Shown: positions 16,342 through 26,762 of the stretch, one piece after another
Numbering within the stretch: the first letter of the stretch is position 1
How the letters are laid out: each line of letters opens with the position of its first letter
Source of the DNA: Rhodanobacter sp. 7MK24
GTDB lineage: Bacteria > Pseudomonadota > Gammaproteobacteria > Xanthomonadales > Rhodanobacteraceae
Length of the DNA stretch: 64,000 bases
Assembly (NCBI RefSeq): GCF_014842995.1
Contig: NZ_JACYXL010000002.1
Coordinates: 62,001 to 126,000 of the forward strand
Reading direction: 5' to 3'
The notes under the pieces: model-generated
What the model saw: the letters and a program-made list of their open reading frames with translations, nothing else
Databases searched by the model: none
Told to the model about the DNA's origin: nothing
Position numbers and translations under genes: made by a program

Positions 16342-19094
16342 CGCCACGGCGCGCCAGGCTTCACCATCCAGTTGGGCGCCGCGCGGCGCTCGCGATGGCG
16401 TGCGGCCTGGCGCTGGCGGCAACCATGGGTTGCCCCCGCACGACGTGGGCGGCCGCCGCCTCGAGCGCCCCGGCCGACGCCAGTGCCGAAGGCGGCTTCG
16501 CCAACTTCGATCGCAGCATGCTGGCCGGAGCCGGCCACGGCACGGCGGATCTCTCCCGCTTCGAGCACGGCAACCCCGTTCTGCCCGGCATCTACAACCT
16601 CGACGTCTACCTCAACAAGAACTGGGTCGGCCGCATGGATGTGCGCTTTGCCGCACCGTCCGCCGATGCCAACGCCGTGCCCTGCGTCAGCACCGAACTG
16701 CTCGACCGCATGGGCCTTGTTCCCGCCAAGGCCGATGCCGCGGCCGCCGCGAAACTGTCGTCGACAGCGTGCGTGAATCTGTCCGACTTGATCCCCGGCG
16801 CCACGTTGTCCTTCGATATGGCCGACCTGCGCATGGACGCCAGCGTGCCGCAGGCTTACATGAACCAGCGGCCGCGCGGCTGGGTCAATCCGGCTTCGTG
16901 GGACGCGGGGATACCGGCGTTTCTGCTCAACTACAACCTCAACGGCTACCACACCACCAACGACGGGCAGAGCCAGACCAGCACCTATCTGGGCCTGCGC
17001 TCCGGCTTCAATTTCGGCCTGTGGCAGTTCCGGCAAGACAGCACTGCCACCTGGCAGTCGAACACCGGCCAGCCGAGCCAGCACCACTGGCACACCATCG
17101 ACACCTACGTGCAGCGCGCGCTGCCCGGGATGGGCGCCGTACTGAGCCTGGGCGACAGCTACACCGACGGTGCCGTGTTCGACAGCTATGGCCTGCGCGG
17201 CGTGCAGTTGGGCACCGACGACCGCATGCTGCCGCAATCGCTGCGCGGCTATGCGCCGGTGGTGCACGGCGTGGCCTACACCAACGCCAAGGTCACGGTG
17301 ACCCAGAACGGCGTGCAGATCTACCAGACCACGGTCGCGCCTGGCCCGTTCGTGATCAACGACCTCTACCCCAACGGCTACGGCGGCGACCTGATCGTGA
17401 ACGTGACGGAAGCCGACGGTCGCCAGCACAGCTTCACCGTGCCCTACGCCTCGGTGGCGCAACTGATGCGCGCCGGCGTCACCCGTTTCGACTTCGCAGC
17501 CGGCCAGCTGCGCGATGCGACACTGCAGAGCCGGCCCAATGTGATCCAGGCCGCGGTGCAGCACGGCTTCAGCGACCTCATCACCGGTTACGCCGGCGTG
17601 CAGGGTTCGGAAGGTTACGCCGCAGCCCTGGTCGGTGGCGCGCTCAACACGCGTTTCGGCGCGCTGGCGCTGGACATCACCCAGGCCCACGCAAGCATCC
17701 CCGGCTACGGCACCTACAACGGGCAAAGCTTCCGCATCAGCTACAGCAAGATAATTCCGGAGACCAATACCTCGCTCAGCGTGGCCGCCGACCGCTATTC
17801 CACCAGCGGCTTCCTGAGCCTGAGCGACGCGGAAGCCGCGCGGGACTACGCCAGCCACGGGATGGATGCACTGCAATACCAGCCATCCGACACGCAGACG
17901 ATCGACGGCCTGCCGGTGCAGAGCCTGCTCACGCCGGCCCAGCTCGCGGCGCTGAGCGGAAGCGTCTACAACAGCAGCAGCATCTACACCGCGAGCGGCC
18001 TGCTGCAGCAGCGCAACCGCTTCACCCTGACCCTCAACCAGCAACTGGGGAGCAACGGCGGCTCGCTGTACGCCGACGCCTCGGTCAACGACTACTGGAA
18101 CCAAGGCGGCAACGACACGCAGTTCCAGGTGGGCTACAACAACCATCTTGGGCGCATGGCCTACAGCGTCTCGGTCAGCCGCGGTCGCGTGGCACTGGGT
18201 GGCTATGACAACCAGGTGTCCTTCAACGCGACGCTGCCGCTGGGCAATACCCCGCATGCGCCCAGCATCTCGTTCAACCTCAACCACGACAACGAGAGCG
18301 GCACGCAGGAACAGGCCACGCTCAACGGTACGCTGGGCCAGTGGAACCAGTTCAACTACGGCGCCACTGCCTCGCATGGCGGCAACGACACCGGCAATGC
18401 CTACAGCGCGAACGCCGGCTACAACAGCCCCTATGCGACGTTCAACGCCAGCGTCGGCAACGGCAGCGGTTATTCGCAGGCGTCCGTCGGTGCCAGCGGT
18501 GCGGTAGTCGCCCATGCGGGCGGTATCACTTTCGGCCAACCGATCGGCGATACCGTCGCCATCGTGCACATGCCCGGCGCCGCCGGCGCGCACATCCTCA
18601 ACGCACCGGGCCTCAGCGTGGATCGCAACGGCTATGCGCTCGTGCCGTACCTCACGCCCTACCAGCTCGACACCATCCAGATCGACCCGCAGGGCCTGCC
18701 TCTGGGCGTGCAGTTGGACGCCACCAGCGCCGACGTGGCGCCTTATGCCGGCGCGGTGGTGATGGTGAACTTCAAGAGCAAGTCCGGCCGCGCGATGATC
18801 GCCCGCATCCACCTGGCCAATGGCCAGCCCGCTCCGTTCGGCGCACAGGTGTTCGACGCCAAGAATCAACCGCTGGGCGTGGTTGGCCAGGGCGGCCTGG
18901 CCCTGCTGCGCGGCGTTGCCGCCGACGGCCGGCTCAGCGTGCAGTGGGATGATGAGCAGGGCGCGGCGCACATGTGCGGGTTCCCGTATGCGCTGCCCAG
19001 AACTGACAGAAATGCGCAGGCCTATCCGCAGGTCCAGGTGATGTGCACCGCCGGAAATGACGCACCGCAGAAGCAGAAGGAGAATCGGGCATGA
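16338..19094 (+). CDS. Fimbrial outer-membrane usher, FimD/PapC family
   Basis: 918-residue outer-membrane pore that assembles and secretes the pilus. A long basic leader and signal peptide (about residues 1-39) precede the N-terminal periplasmic domain (FNRSML-like block NFDRSML, then LPGIYNLDVYLN). The 24-strand barrel with an interrupting plug (GVQIYQTTVAPGPFVINDL) comes next. C-terminal periplasmic domains contain LDRNGYALVPYL-like SVDRNGYALVPYL and end in the ACGFPYALP-type Cys block. It is slightly longer than typical ushers because of the leader. Both ends overlap neighbouring genes by four bases. Confidence 0.95.
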   Translation: MTPRRARLHHPVGRRAALAMACGLALAATMGCPRTTWAAAASSAPADASAEGGFANFDRSMLAGAGHGTADLSRFEHGNPVLPGIYNLDVYLNKNWVGRMDVRFAAPSADANAVPCVSTELLDRMGLVPAKADAAAAAKLSSTACVNLSDLIPGATLSFDMADLRMDASVPQAYMNQRPRGWVNPASWDAGIPAFLLNYNLNGYHTTNDGQSQTSTYLGLRSGFNFGLWQFRQDSTATWQSNTGQPSQHHWHTIDTYVQRALPGMGAVLSLGDSYTDGAVFDSYGLRGVQLGTDDRMLPQSLRGYAPVVHGVAYTNAKVTVTQNGVQIYQTTVAPGPFVINDLYPNGYGGDLIVNVTEADGRQHSFTVPYASVAQLMRAGVTRFDFAAGQLRDATLQSRPNVIQAAVQHGFSDLITGYAGVQGSEGYAAALVGGALNTRFGALALDITQAHASIPGYGTYNGQSFRISYSKIIPETNTSLSVAADRYSTSGFLSLSDAEAARDYASHGMDALQYQPSDTQTIDGLPVQSLLTPAQLAALSGSVYNSSSIYTASGLLQQRNRFTLTLNQQLGSNGGSLYADASVNDYWNQGGNDTQFQVGYNNHLGRMAYSVSVSRGRVALGGYDNQVSFNATLPLGNTPHAPSISFNLNHDNESGTQEQATLNGTLGQWNQFNYGATASHGGNDTGNAYSANAGYNSPYATFNASVGNGSGYSQASVGASGAVVAHAGGITFGQPIGDTVAIVHMPGAAGAHILNAPGLSVDRNGYALVPYLTPYQLDTIQIDPQGLPLGVQLDATSADVAPYAGAVVMVNFKSKSGRAMIARIHLANGQPAPFGAQVFDAKNQPLGVVGQGGLALLRGVAADGRLSVQWDDEQGAAHMCGFPYALPRTDRNAQAYPQVQVMCTAGNDAPQKQKENRA

Positions 19095-20251
19095 CCAGCA
19101 GAGCCTCGTGGTCCATGCGCCTGCGCGCCATCCGTTGGAATGCGCTGCTGCTCCCGGCTGCCGTCGCGTTGCTTGCCGCGACGGAACCTGCAATGGCCGT
19201 CCAGCACACCGCAGCACAATCCATGGCTGTCCGGGCAGCCGCGCAGGCTGCGGCGGCGGCGTCTCCCGCATGCAGCCCGTCGCCGTCCGCGGCAAGCATC
19301 ACGTTGCCCGCGGTCAGCATTTCGCCCAGTCAAAGCAACGGATTGATCGGCTCGCCTGTCAGCGTATCGGTCACTTTCGATTGCTCCGTTCCCTTCTTGA
19401 ACGACAGCGACTACTCGGACAACTTCACGTTGATGACCGGCAGCCTGGCGCCGTTCGATACGACTACGACACCGCCAAGCGGCAACGGCGGCATCATGTT
19501 CACCACGAACCTGCAGGGGATCGAGGCGCAGCTCACGGCGACGCAGGTCCAGGCGAGCAACGGCGGCAACGGCCCCGATGGACAGGCCGGCTGGGCAATG
19601 GGGTCCATCGCCTGTGCCGGCTATACCAACAGCTGGTCTTGCACACCCGCCAACACCATCACGGTGACGTTCACCGCGCAGCTCGTCAAAACGGGCACGG
19701 TCGTCGCTGGCACGGTGAACAGCATCAAGCTCCTGCAGTTCTTCGACCAGGATACGTATCAGGCCAGTAGCGGCGGCGCGAACAAGACGTACGCCCCTTC
19801 GGCATCGTTTGGCACGCTGACTTTGAATTCGGTCAAGGTGTCTGCAAATGCATGTACGGTCACCGTCGACCCCACCGTGGTGACATTGCCCGCGGTTCTC
19901 GTTTCCGCCTTCACCGGCGCGGGCACGACGACCGGCCAGACGCCGTTCAATGTGCAATTGAACTGCCCGGCAGGTACCAATCTCAGCATCACCCTGGCTA
20001 CCGCGAGTCCACAGACCGGCACCACCAGCGTGATCGCGCCGACCTCGGGCAGCGGCTACGCAGGCAATGTCGGCGTGCAGTTGCTCAACAGCAGCGGCAA
20101 TCCCATCACTTTCGGCACGGCTATTTCCGAAGGCAAGACGACCGCCGGCGCCATGAATCTCCCGTTCAGTGCGCGCTATTACCAGACTGCATCGGGCGTC
20201 ACCGCAGGCCAGGTGACCGCAACGGCCACCTATACGCTGACCTACCAGTAG
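19091..20251 (+). CDS. Fimbrial tip adhesin-like protein (two pilin-type domains)
   Basis: 386 residues. The long signal region ends in the AVQHTAAQ/AQAAAAAS stretch. An N-terminal domain (about 55-240) carries cysteines in SPAC, FDCSV, IACAG and WSCTP, and a C-terminal pilin/spore-coat-U-like domain begins at about ANACTVTVDP and ends TATATYTLTYQ. The layout of a receptor-binding domain plus a C-terminal pilin domain is that of a tip adhesin. The ligand is not predictable. It overlaps the usher by four bases and is the last gene of the operon. Confidence 0.8.
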   Translation: MTSRASWSMRLRAIRWNALLLPAAVALLAATEPAMAVQHTAAQSMAVRAAAQAAAAASPACSPSPSAASITLPAVSISPSQSNGLIGSPVSVSVTFDCSVPFLNDSDYSDNFTLMTGSLAPFDTTTTPPSGNGGIMFTTNLQGIEAQLTATQVQASNGGNGPDGQAGWAMGSIACAGYTNSWSCTPANTITVTFTAQLVKTGTVVAGTVNSIKLLQFFDQDTYQASSGGANKTYAPSASFGTLTLNSVKVSANACTVTVDPTVVTLPAVLVSAFTGAGTTTGQTPFNVQLNCPAGTNLSITLATASPQTGTTSVIAPTSGSGYAGNVGVQLLNSSGNPITFGTAISEGKTTAGAMNLPFSARYYQTASGVTAGQVTATATYTLTYQ

Positions 20252-20314
20252 TCGTTCCACGGGCATCGAACCAGCAGCACAGCGAACCCGGTGGTGCCCA
20301 CGGCGTTCCCGCCG

Positions 20315-20665
20315 TCAATCGTAGGTGCGCACCACCACGTCCACTGCCGGTTTGCCATCACCCGCCGTGGGGGCATAGCTGGCCAGGTAACCGAGCAGGC
20401 GATCGTTCGCCACACTTGCTGCATCGATGCGTTGCACGGTGCGCGAATAGGTTCGACCGGCGTCGACCGCGGACTGGCCGCAAGCCAAATGCCGGGAGGC
20501 TGTCTCACCGGACTGGGTCGACAGCGAATCGGCTCGAATGGCGTCGCCGGCGCAGGTCGGCTCAAGCACCATGCCGACGAAATTGATGTGTCCGCCTTGC
20601 GCCCACGCGGCAGGCATCGCGAGGGCGATGAGCGAACCAAGCATCCAGCAATTCCAATTGCGCAT
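20315..20665 (-). CDS. Small pilin-like protein on the opposite strand
   Basis: 116 residues with a signal peptide (MRNWNCWMLG start, cleavage near AWA at about residue 22). The mature protein opens with GHINFVGMVLEPTC, the N-terminal strand and first Cys of type 1 pilins. A second Cys lies in HLACGQ, and the protein ends with a beta-strand-like VDVVVRTYD tail. At about 94 mature residues it is much shorter than the major pilin. It converges on the adhesin gene with 63 bases between stops. It may be a minor subunit or a pilus terminator or anchor. Confidence 0.72.
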   Translation of the reverse strand: MRNWNCWMLGSLIALAMPAAWAQGGHINFVGMVLEPTCAGDAIRADSLSTQSGETASRHLACGQSAVDAGRTYSRTVQRIDAASVANDRLLGYLASYAPTAGDGKPAVDVVVRTYD

Positions 20666-20751
20666 GAGCCACCCCCGACGGCGCGCAAAAGCGTGCGCCT
20701 CGAGGAGCTGTCGGCTGCCGACTGGGCAACTTGATGGGGCATGGCTGACCT

Positions 20752-20769
20752 GTTCGCAAAAATGCGAAC
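20752..20769. promoter_or_regulatory. Palindrome upstream of the small pilin-like gene
   Basis: GTTCGCA-AAAA-TGCGAAC, perfect 7-bp arms around AAAA, lies 87 bases before the start of the 20315-20665 gene, between it and the ferredoxin reductase gene. It could be an operator. Alternatively it could be a small terminator in the minus direction, where TTTT is only in the loop, which makes termination less likely. Confidence 0.4.
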
Positions 20770-20888
20770 CAGATCACACTATTGAAAACGGGAGCTCCAC
20801 AACCGAGCACAGGGTTTCTCGACACATCGCGGACAAACTTGAGGCAGTACATGAAGTCCGCTGTCATCGCAGGCCCCGGTCGGCCGCC

Positions 20889-21635
20889 TCAACGCGAGCT
20901 GATGTACTTCTCGCGGCGAATTTGCGGCACCGGCAGGCCGAACTCCTTGAGCGCATTGAAGGCGGCATCGACCATGTTGGGATTGCCGCAGAGATAGGCG
21001 ATGTCGCGCTCGGCGCCCGGCGCCAGTTCGGCCAGCACGCCCTGCACGTGGCCGCTGCGATCAGACGTGCGCGGCACGGCGCGCGGTTGGCGGCTGAGGC
21101 AGCCGTGAAAGGTGAAGCCGGGGTGGCTCTGCGCGAAGGCTTCGAACTCCTCGCCGTAGAGCAACTCGGTTTCGTTGCGCGCACCGTAGAGCAGCACCAC
21201 TTCGCGCCCCCCCTGCGCCAGCAGCTTTTCGATCTGCGGCAACATGGCGCGATACGGCGTGACGCCGGTACCGGTGGCGATCAGCAGGTAGCGCGGATGC
21301 ACGTCGCCCGGCTGCAGGCAGAAGCGGCCGTAGGGCCCGCTGGCGTCGATGACGCCGCCGATCGGCAGTTCGCCCAGGAGCCTGGTGGCTGCGCCGCCGT
21401 CCACATAGCTCACCGCGATCTCGATGCGTTGCGCCGGCGAGCTGCCGTCGCCCACGGTGGCCACGGAGTAGCTGCGCTTGGTGGGCGTGCCGTCGTCGTA
21501 GTGGAAATGGATTTGCAGGAACTGCCCCGGCACGAAGGCCAGCGGCTGGCCATCGACGCGCTCGAACACGAGGTGGCGCACGGTGGGAGCCAGCATGCGG
21601 CTGTCGACTAGGCGTAGCGGGAAATGGTCTGCCAT
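20889..21635 (-). CDS. Ferredoxin/flavodoxin-NADP(+) reductase
   Basis: 248-residue FAD enzyme exchanging electrons between NADPH and ferredoxin or flavodoxin. The FAD-binding RSYSVATV block is near residue 70, the NADP-binding GTGVTPYRAML block near 135, a LCGNPNMVD block near 215, and the C-terminal end is REKYISSR. The start MADHFP at 21635 fits the family length (about 250); frames upstream lack homology-like sequence. It is divergent from the ABC exporter genes, with 89 bases between starts. Confidence 0.9.
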   Translation of the reverse strand: MADHFPLRLVDSRMLAPTVRHLVFERVDGQPLAFVPGQFLQIHFHYDDGTPTKRSYSVATVGDGSSPAQRIEIAVSYVDGGAATRLLGELPIGGVIDASGPYGRFCLQPGDVHPRYLLIATGTGVTPYRAMLPQIEKLLAQGGREVVLLYGARNETELLYGEEFEAFAQSHPGFTFHGCLSRQPRAVPRTSDRSGHVQGVLAELAPGAERDIAYLCGNPNMVDAAFNALKEFGLPVPQIRREKYISSR

Positions 21636-21724
21636 GGATAGTGTTCCGGAAACGGTGCGTGCGCCGGACGGCGCAAAACGGCCCGCTATAATAGAAGGCT
21701 CGCCCATTCCGGTGCAGCCAACCC

Positions 21725-22665
<941 letters not shown>

Positions 22666-22669
<4 letters not shown>

Positions 22670-23445
22670 GCAACGCAGCAGCCAACCTGGTCGCCCTGAA
22701 CACCGTCGTGCGCCGCGAGATCGTGCGCATCCTGCGTATCTGGACGCAGACGCTGATCCCGCCGGTGATCACCGTAACGCTGTATTACGTGATCTTCGGC
22801 AAGCTGGTCGGCAGCCGCATCGGCAACATCGACGGCGGCTTCACCTACATGCAGTACATCGTGCCGGGCCTGGTGATGATGAACATCATCACCAGCAGCT
22901 ACGCCAACATCTCCAGCTCGTTCTTCGGTGCCAAGTTCCAGCGCTCGGTGGAAGAGATGCTGGTGTCGCCGATGCCGCCATGGATCATGCTGCTCGGCTA
23001 CGTGCTTGGCGCAATGGCGCGCGGCCTGATCGTCGGCGTGCTGGTGCTGCTGGTCGCCCTGCTCTTCACCCACCTGCACATGATCCATCCGCTGGTGGTG
23101 GCGGCGTCCGTAGTGCTGGGCTCGGCGATCTTTTCGCTGGCCGGCTTCGTCAACGCCATCTACGCGCGCAAATTCGACGACGTGGCGCTGGTGCCGACCT
23201 TCGTGCTGACGCCGCTCACCTACCTCGGCGGCGTGTTCTACTCGGTGAAGATGCTGTCCGAACCGTGGCAGTCGATCTCGCGCGCGAATCCGATCCTGTA
23301 CATGGTCAACGCCTTCCGCTACGGCGTACTCGGCATCAGCGACGTGCAGGTGGGCGTGGCGTTCGCGGTGATGCTGGGCTTCGTAGCGGCGCTCTCCGCA
23401 TTTGCGCTGTACCTGCTGAAGCGGGGCGTGGGCTTGCGCTCGTAA
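22666..23445 (+). CDS. ABC-2 type exporter permease, YadH type
   Basis: 259 residues with six membrane segments and the ABC-2 signature LTPLTYLGGVFYSVKML near residue 185-200. NAFRYGVLG near 220 is also typical of YadH. The ATG at 22666 overlaps the ATPase stop by four bases (ATGA). Together they form a two-component exporter. E. coli YadGH has no firmly established substrate. Confidence 0.92.
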
Positions 23446-23455
23446 TGCTCTTGAT

Positions 23456-23533
23456 CGTCATTGCCGCGAATGCGGGGATCCGGCACCTTTCCACACATCA
23501 AGGCGCTGGATTCCGGCTTTCGCCGGAATGACG
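23456..23533. repeat. Pair of inverted REP-like units
   Basis: CGTCATTGCCGCGAATGCGG and, 30 bases on, an inverted unit ending TTTCGCCGGAATGACG. These match the widespread bacterial CGTCATTCC...GGAATCCAG palindromic unit. Related units are at 52212-52244 and 52535-52565 in this window. Located between yadH-like and rluF genes, overlapping the region where an upstream alternative rluF start would fall. Confidence 0.75.
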
Positions 23534-23563
23534 GCATTGAAGGTCTCGGAAATACTCCACTCC

Positions 23564-24283
23564 ATGCGCGTCAACAAATACATCAGCGAAGCAGGCCTGT
23601 GCTCCCGCCGCGAGGCGGACGAATGGCTGGTGGCGGGTCGCGTCACCATCAACGGCGAGGTGGTCGGCACCGGCGCCAAGGCGCTGGAAGGCGACGAGGT
23701 ACGGGTGGACGGCGAGCTAGTCAAGGCGCGCATCCTCGCCGCCACGCCAGCCGCCAAGAAAGCCGCCTACATCGCGCTGAACAAACCGGTTGGCATCACC
23801 TGCACCACCGACGCCACGGTGAAGGACAACATCGTCGACTTCGTCGACCACCGGCAGCGCATCTTCCCGATCGGCCGCCTGGACAAGGATTCGGAAGGAC
23901 TGATCCTGCTCACCAGCAACGGCGACATCGTCAACGAGATCCTGCGCGCGGAAAACAACCACGAGAAGGAATACCTGGTGGCGGTGAACAAGCCGGTCAC
24001 CGAGGAATTCCTCGCCGGCATGGCGCGCGGCGTGCGCGTGCACGGCCAGATGACCAAACCCTGCCGCACGCGCAAGATCGCCAAGTTCGGCTTCGCGATC
24101 GTGCTCACGCAGGGCCTGAACCGGCAGATCCGCCTGATGGCGGCGGCGTTCGGCTACCGCGTGACCCAGCTGCGCCGTGTGCGCATCGTCAACGTGAAGC
24201 TCGGCCACCTGAAGCCCGGCCAGTGGCGCAACCTCACCGATGCGGAACTGAAAGGGTTACTGCCGGGCCGCACGCAGTGGTGA
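23564..24283 (+). CDS. rluF: 23S rRNA pseudouridine synthase, RluF/RsuA family
   Basis: 239 residues. An N-terminal S4 RNA-binding domain (about residues 1-60, MRVNKYISEAGLCSRREAD) precedes the pseudouridine synthase domain with the catalytic Asp in GRLDKDSEGL near residue 105. RQIRLMAAAFGY near 188-199 is also conserved. E. coli RluF makes pseudouridine 2604 (and 2605) in 23S rRNA. Specificity is assigned by overall resemblance, and RluB/RsuA-type activity is not excluded. The ATG at 23564 begins the S4 domain; the ATG at 23528 lies in a repeat and is less likely. Confidence 0.85.
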   Translation: MRVNKYISEAGLCSRREADEWLVAGRVTINGEVVGTGAKALEGDEVRVDGELVKARILAATPAAKKAAYIALNKPVGITCTTDATVKDNIVDFVDHRQRIFPIGRLDKDSEGLILLTSNGDIVNEILRAENNHEKEYLVAVNKPVTEEFLAGMARGVRVHGQMTKPCRTRKIAKFGFAIVLTQGLNRQIRLMAAAFGYRVTQLRRVRIVNVKLGHLKPGQWRNLTDAELKGLLPGRTQW

Positions 24284-24296
24284 CCTGGGGCTTCCT

Positions 24297-24373
24297 GTAG
24301 GAGCGCCCCCCTGTGCGCGATGGTTTTTGGTTTCATCAAGCGCCAGGGCATCGCGCACAGGGTGCGTTCCTGC
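24297..24373. repeat. Dispersed palindromic repeat, GTAGGAGCGC type, copy 2
   Basis: Outer arms GTAGGAGCGCCCCCCTGTGC and the inverted copy GCGCACAGGGTGCGTTCCTG enclose a centre closely resembling that of copy 1 (9551-9628). It lies between the convergent rluF and tsaD genes. Confidence 0.82.
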
Positions 24374-24383
24374 AAGGCGAACA

Positions 24384-25475
24384 TCAGGCGGCGGGCAACT
24401 CTTCCAGATTCCAGCGCGGACGCACCTCGACCGCTTCGCCTTGATGCTGGCCGCTGGCCAGCCGGATCGCGCCGGCCAGCGCGATCATCGCGCCGTTGTC
24501 GGTGCAGAACGCCAGGCGCGGGAAGTAGGTGCGGAAACCGTCCTTTTCGCCGGCCGCAGCCAGTTCCGCCCGCAGGCGGCGGTTCGCGCCCACGCCGCCG
24601 GCAATCACCAGCCGCTGTGCACCGGCGGCCTCAAGCGCGCGGCGGCACTTGATGACCAGGGTATCGACGATGGCCTCCTCGAACGCGCGGGCAATGTCGG
24701 CGCGGGTCTGCTCGCCTTGGTCGGACTGCTGCCAGGCCAGCAGCACCTGCGTCTTGAGCCCGGAAAAGCTGAAATCCAGCCCCGGCCGGTCAGTCATCGG
24801 CCGCGAAAAGCGGAAGGCGCCGGGCCTGCCCTGCTCGGCCAGCCTGGCCAACGCCGGGCCTCCGGGATATGGCAGGCCCATCATCTTGGCGGTCTTGTCG
24901 AAGGCCTCGCCGGCGGCGTCGTCCAGCGTGTCGCCGAGTATGGTGTATTCGCCGATGGCCTTCACCTGGACCAGCAGAGAGTGGCCGCCGGAAACCAGCA
25001 GGGCGACGAAGGGCGGCTGCGGCGGGTCTTCTTCCAGCAGCGGCGCCAGCAGGTGACCTTCCATGTGGTGCACGCCGATCGCCGGCACGCCCAGCGCCCA
25101 GGCCAGCGCACGCCCGGCCGCCGCCCCTACCAGCAGGGCGCCGACCAGGCCGGGGCCGGCGGTATAGGCCACACCGCCCAGGTCGGCCGGCGTCATCCCG
25201 GCCTCGGCCAGCGCTTCGCGCACCAGCGGCAGCAGTTTGCGCACATGGTCGCGGCTGGCCAGCTCCGGCACCACGCCACCATAGTCGGCGTGCAGCTTGA
25301 TCTGACTGTACAGGGCGTGGGCCAGCAGGCCGCCGCCCGGGGCGGCCGGTTCCCAGCGCAGGATCGCCACGCCGGTTTCGTCGCAGGAAGTCTCGATGCC
25401 CAGCACCGGCTTGCCCGCCACGGGCAGGCGGGTCGCGGCTTCGGGCTGGGGCTTTGAAAATCTCTCGTCGGTCAC
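24384..25475 (-). CDS. tsaD: tRNA N6-adenosine threonylcarbamoyltransferase
   Basis: Catalytic subunit for t6A37 in ANN-decoding tRNAs, acting with TsaB, TsaC and TsaE. The N-terminal [11 protein letters not shown] motif lies at about residues 25-35, and [11 protein letters not shown] supplies the two metal-binding His residues. A VSGGHS block and a [10 protein letters not shown] block are also present. The open frame starts at a GTG (25475), giving 363 residues, about 25 longer than E. coli TsaD. An internal GTG at 25421 would give a normal length. The upstream GTG overlaps the -10 region of the rpsU promoter and lacks a ribosome-binding site, so the start is uncertain. Confidence 0.95.
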   Translation of the reverse strand: MTDERFSKPQPEAATRLPVAGKPVLGIETSCDETGVAILRWEPAAPGGGLLAHALYSQIKLHADYGGVVPELASRDHVRKLLPLVREALAEAGMTPADLGGVAYTAGPGLVGALLVGAAAGRALAWALGVPAIGVHHMEGHLLAPLLEEDPPQPPFVALLVSGGHSLLVQVKAIGEYTILGDTLDDAAGEAFDKTAKMMGLPYPGGPALARLAEQGRPGAFRFSRPMTDRPGLDFSFSGLKTQVLLAWQQSDQGEQTRADIARAFEEAIVDTLVIKCRRALEAAGAQRLVIAGGVGANRRLRAELAAAGEKDGFRTYFPRLAFCTDNGAMIALAGAIRLASGQHQGEAVEVRPRWNLEELPAA

Positions 25476-25483
25476 GGTATACT
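25454..25483 (+). promoter_or_regulatory. Sigma-70-type promoter for rpsU
   Basis: TTGAAA (25454-25459), an 18-base spacer and TATACT (25478-25483) lie 59 bases before the rpsU start. The boxes overlap the first codons of the annotated tsaD frame on the other strand. A strong promoter is expected for a ribosomal protein gene. Confidence 0.65.
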
Positions 25484-25541
25484 TCGCGGCTCGCTGTATT
25501 CACAGTCCCGGAATCGGGACAGATTAACACCCGGAGTATCC

Positions 25542-25757
25542 ATGCCCAACGTCAAAGTCCGCGAGAACGAGCCGTTCGAGGTCGCGCTGCGTCGTTTCAA
25601 GCGTACCTGCGAAAAGGCCGGCGTCCTGGCCGAAACCCGCAAGCGCGAGTTCTACGAAAAGCCGACCCAGGAGCGCAAGCGCAAGCGTGCTGCCGCGGTG
25701 AAGCGCCACCTGCGCCGTCTGTCGCGCGACGTTTCGCGCAAGACCCGGCTGTACTGA
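25542..25757 (+). CDS. rpsU: 30S ribosomal protein S21
   Basis: 71 residues, full length for bS21. It starts [13 protein letters not shown], has the basic [11 protein letters not shown] block and ends with the Arg/Lys-rich tail typical of proteobacterial S21. S21 helps base-pair the Shine-Dalgarno region at translation initiation. The gene has its own promoter and is followed by an intrinsic terminator, as in the classic rpsU-dnaG-rpoD unit, but here dnaG is separated by other genes. Confidence 0.98.
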   Translation: MPNVKVRENEPFEVALRRFKRTCEKAGVLAETRKREFYEKPTQERKRKRAAAVKRHLRRLSRDVSRKTRLY

Positions 25758-25843
25758 GTTCGCCGCGGCGCCTCCGCGCCGCATAGGCAGGACACGTGGC
25801 TGGCGCGATCCCTCGCTGCCGCCGCACGCATCCGGATTCGACT

Positions 25844-25873
25844 GACCGGCGTTGCCGCAAGGCAACGCCGGTC
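25844..25873 (+). terminator. Terminator/attenuator after rpsU
   Basis: A 13-bp perfect stem (GACCGGCGTTGCC / GGCAACGCCGGTC) with a GCAA tetraloop, followed by TTGTCGTTTC. It lies 86 bases after rpsU and 46 before yqeY, so it could limit readthrough from the strong rpsU promoter. Confidence 0.85.
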
Positions 25874-25919
25874 TTGTCGTTTCCGTAGAATCGCCAATCC
25901 ACCCATCGGGACGCCCGCC

Positions 25920-26366
25920 ATGACGCTCAAGCAGCAACTCACCGACGACATGAAGGCCGCCATGCGCGGCGGCGACAAGCATCGCCTCGGCGTGATCCGG
26001 CTGATCCTCGCGGCGGTCAAGCAGCGCGAGGTGGACGAGCGCATCGAGCTGGACGACGCCCAGATCCTGGCCGTGCTGGAGAAGATGCTCAAGCAGCGCA
26101 AGGACTCGGTGAGCCAATACGTTGCCGGCAACCGCGAGGACCTCGCCGAGGTCGAACGCGCCGAGATGACGGTGATCGAAGCCTACCTGCCTGCCCAGCT
26201 CGACGACGCCGAACTGGACGCGCTGATCGCCGAAGCCATCGCCGCCACCGGCGCCAGCTCGCCGCGCGACATGGGCAAGGTGGTCGCCGCCGTGAAGGAA
26301 AAGGCCGCCGGCCGGGCCGACATGGGCAAGGTTTCTGCACGGATCAAGGCGAAACTGGCTGCCTGA
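25920..26366 (+). CDS. GatB/YqeY domain protein
   Basis: 148 residues, matching the YqeY family in length. It begins [19 protein letters not shown], carries the central QRKDSVSQY block, and ends with the [20 protein letters not shown] region shared with the GatB tail. YqeY resembles the tRNA-binding tail of the amidotransferase GatB, but its role is not defined. Location after rpsU is common in gammaproteobacteria, often directly before dnaG. Confidence 0.95.
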   Translation: MTLKQQLTDDMKAAMRGGDKHRLGVIRLILAAVKQREVDERIELDDAQILAVLEKMLKQRKDSVSQYVAGNREDLAEVERAEMTVIEAYLPAQLDDAELDALIAEAIAATGASSPRDMGKVVAAVKEKAAGRADMGKVSARIKAKLAA

Positions 26367-26529
26367 AACCGCTAGCCAGGGCAACCGCAGCCATGGCTGC
26401 GGCAGCCTGCCGATGGCGGCGACGGGCCGCTATCCACATGCATCGCATTCACGAATGCATTGCTACAAGCGAAAGGGTCGGGCCACGCCCGGCACCCATT
26501 CGCGCGGCCCATGGCCGCAGGAGGAACGC

Positions 26530-26700
26530 ATGCTCAAGTGGGCCATCATCTTCGCCATCATTTCACTGGTCACCGGCCTGCTCGGCTTCCGCGGCATTTC
26601 CGGCGCGGCCGCCACCATCGCCAAATTCCTGTTCGCGATCTTCCTAATCCTGTTCCTGATCGCCGTCTTGGCCGTGATCGGGGTGTTCCATATCCTGTAG
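26530..26700 (+). CDS. DUF1328 small membrane protein (YtjA type)
   Basis: 56 residues forming two hydrophobic helices, starting [20 protein letters not shown] with the family's [14 protein letters not shown] centre. A strong GGAGGAA ribosome-binding site lies just upstream, and this sets the start well inside a longer open frame. DUF1328/YtjA proteins are often induced by stress, but their function is unknown. Confidence 0.9.
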   Translation: MLKWAIIFAIISLVTGLLGFRGISGAAATIAKFLFAIFLILFLIAVLAVIGVFHIL

Positions 26701-26762
26701 CGCCTGGAAGCAGCGTCGCACCACCAAGCCCGCTGTCAGGCAAGCACACCCGACCTGCGCGC

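Noticed and set aside
16299-19295. 998-residue open frame opposite the usher gene
   Set aside because: It has Arg/His-rich composition typical of antisense frames in GC-rich codon-biased genes, no domain, and the usher is a clear match on the other strand.
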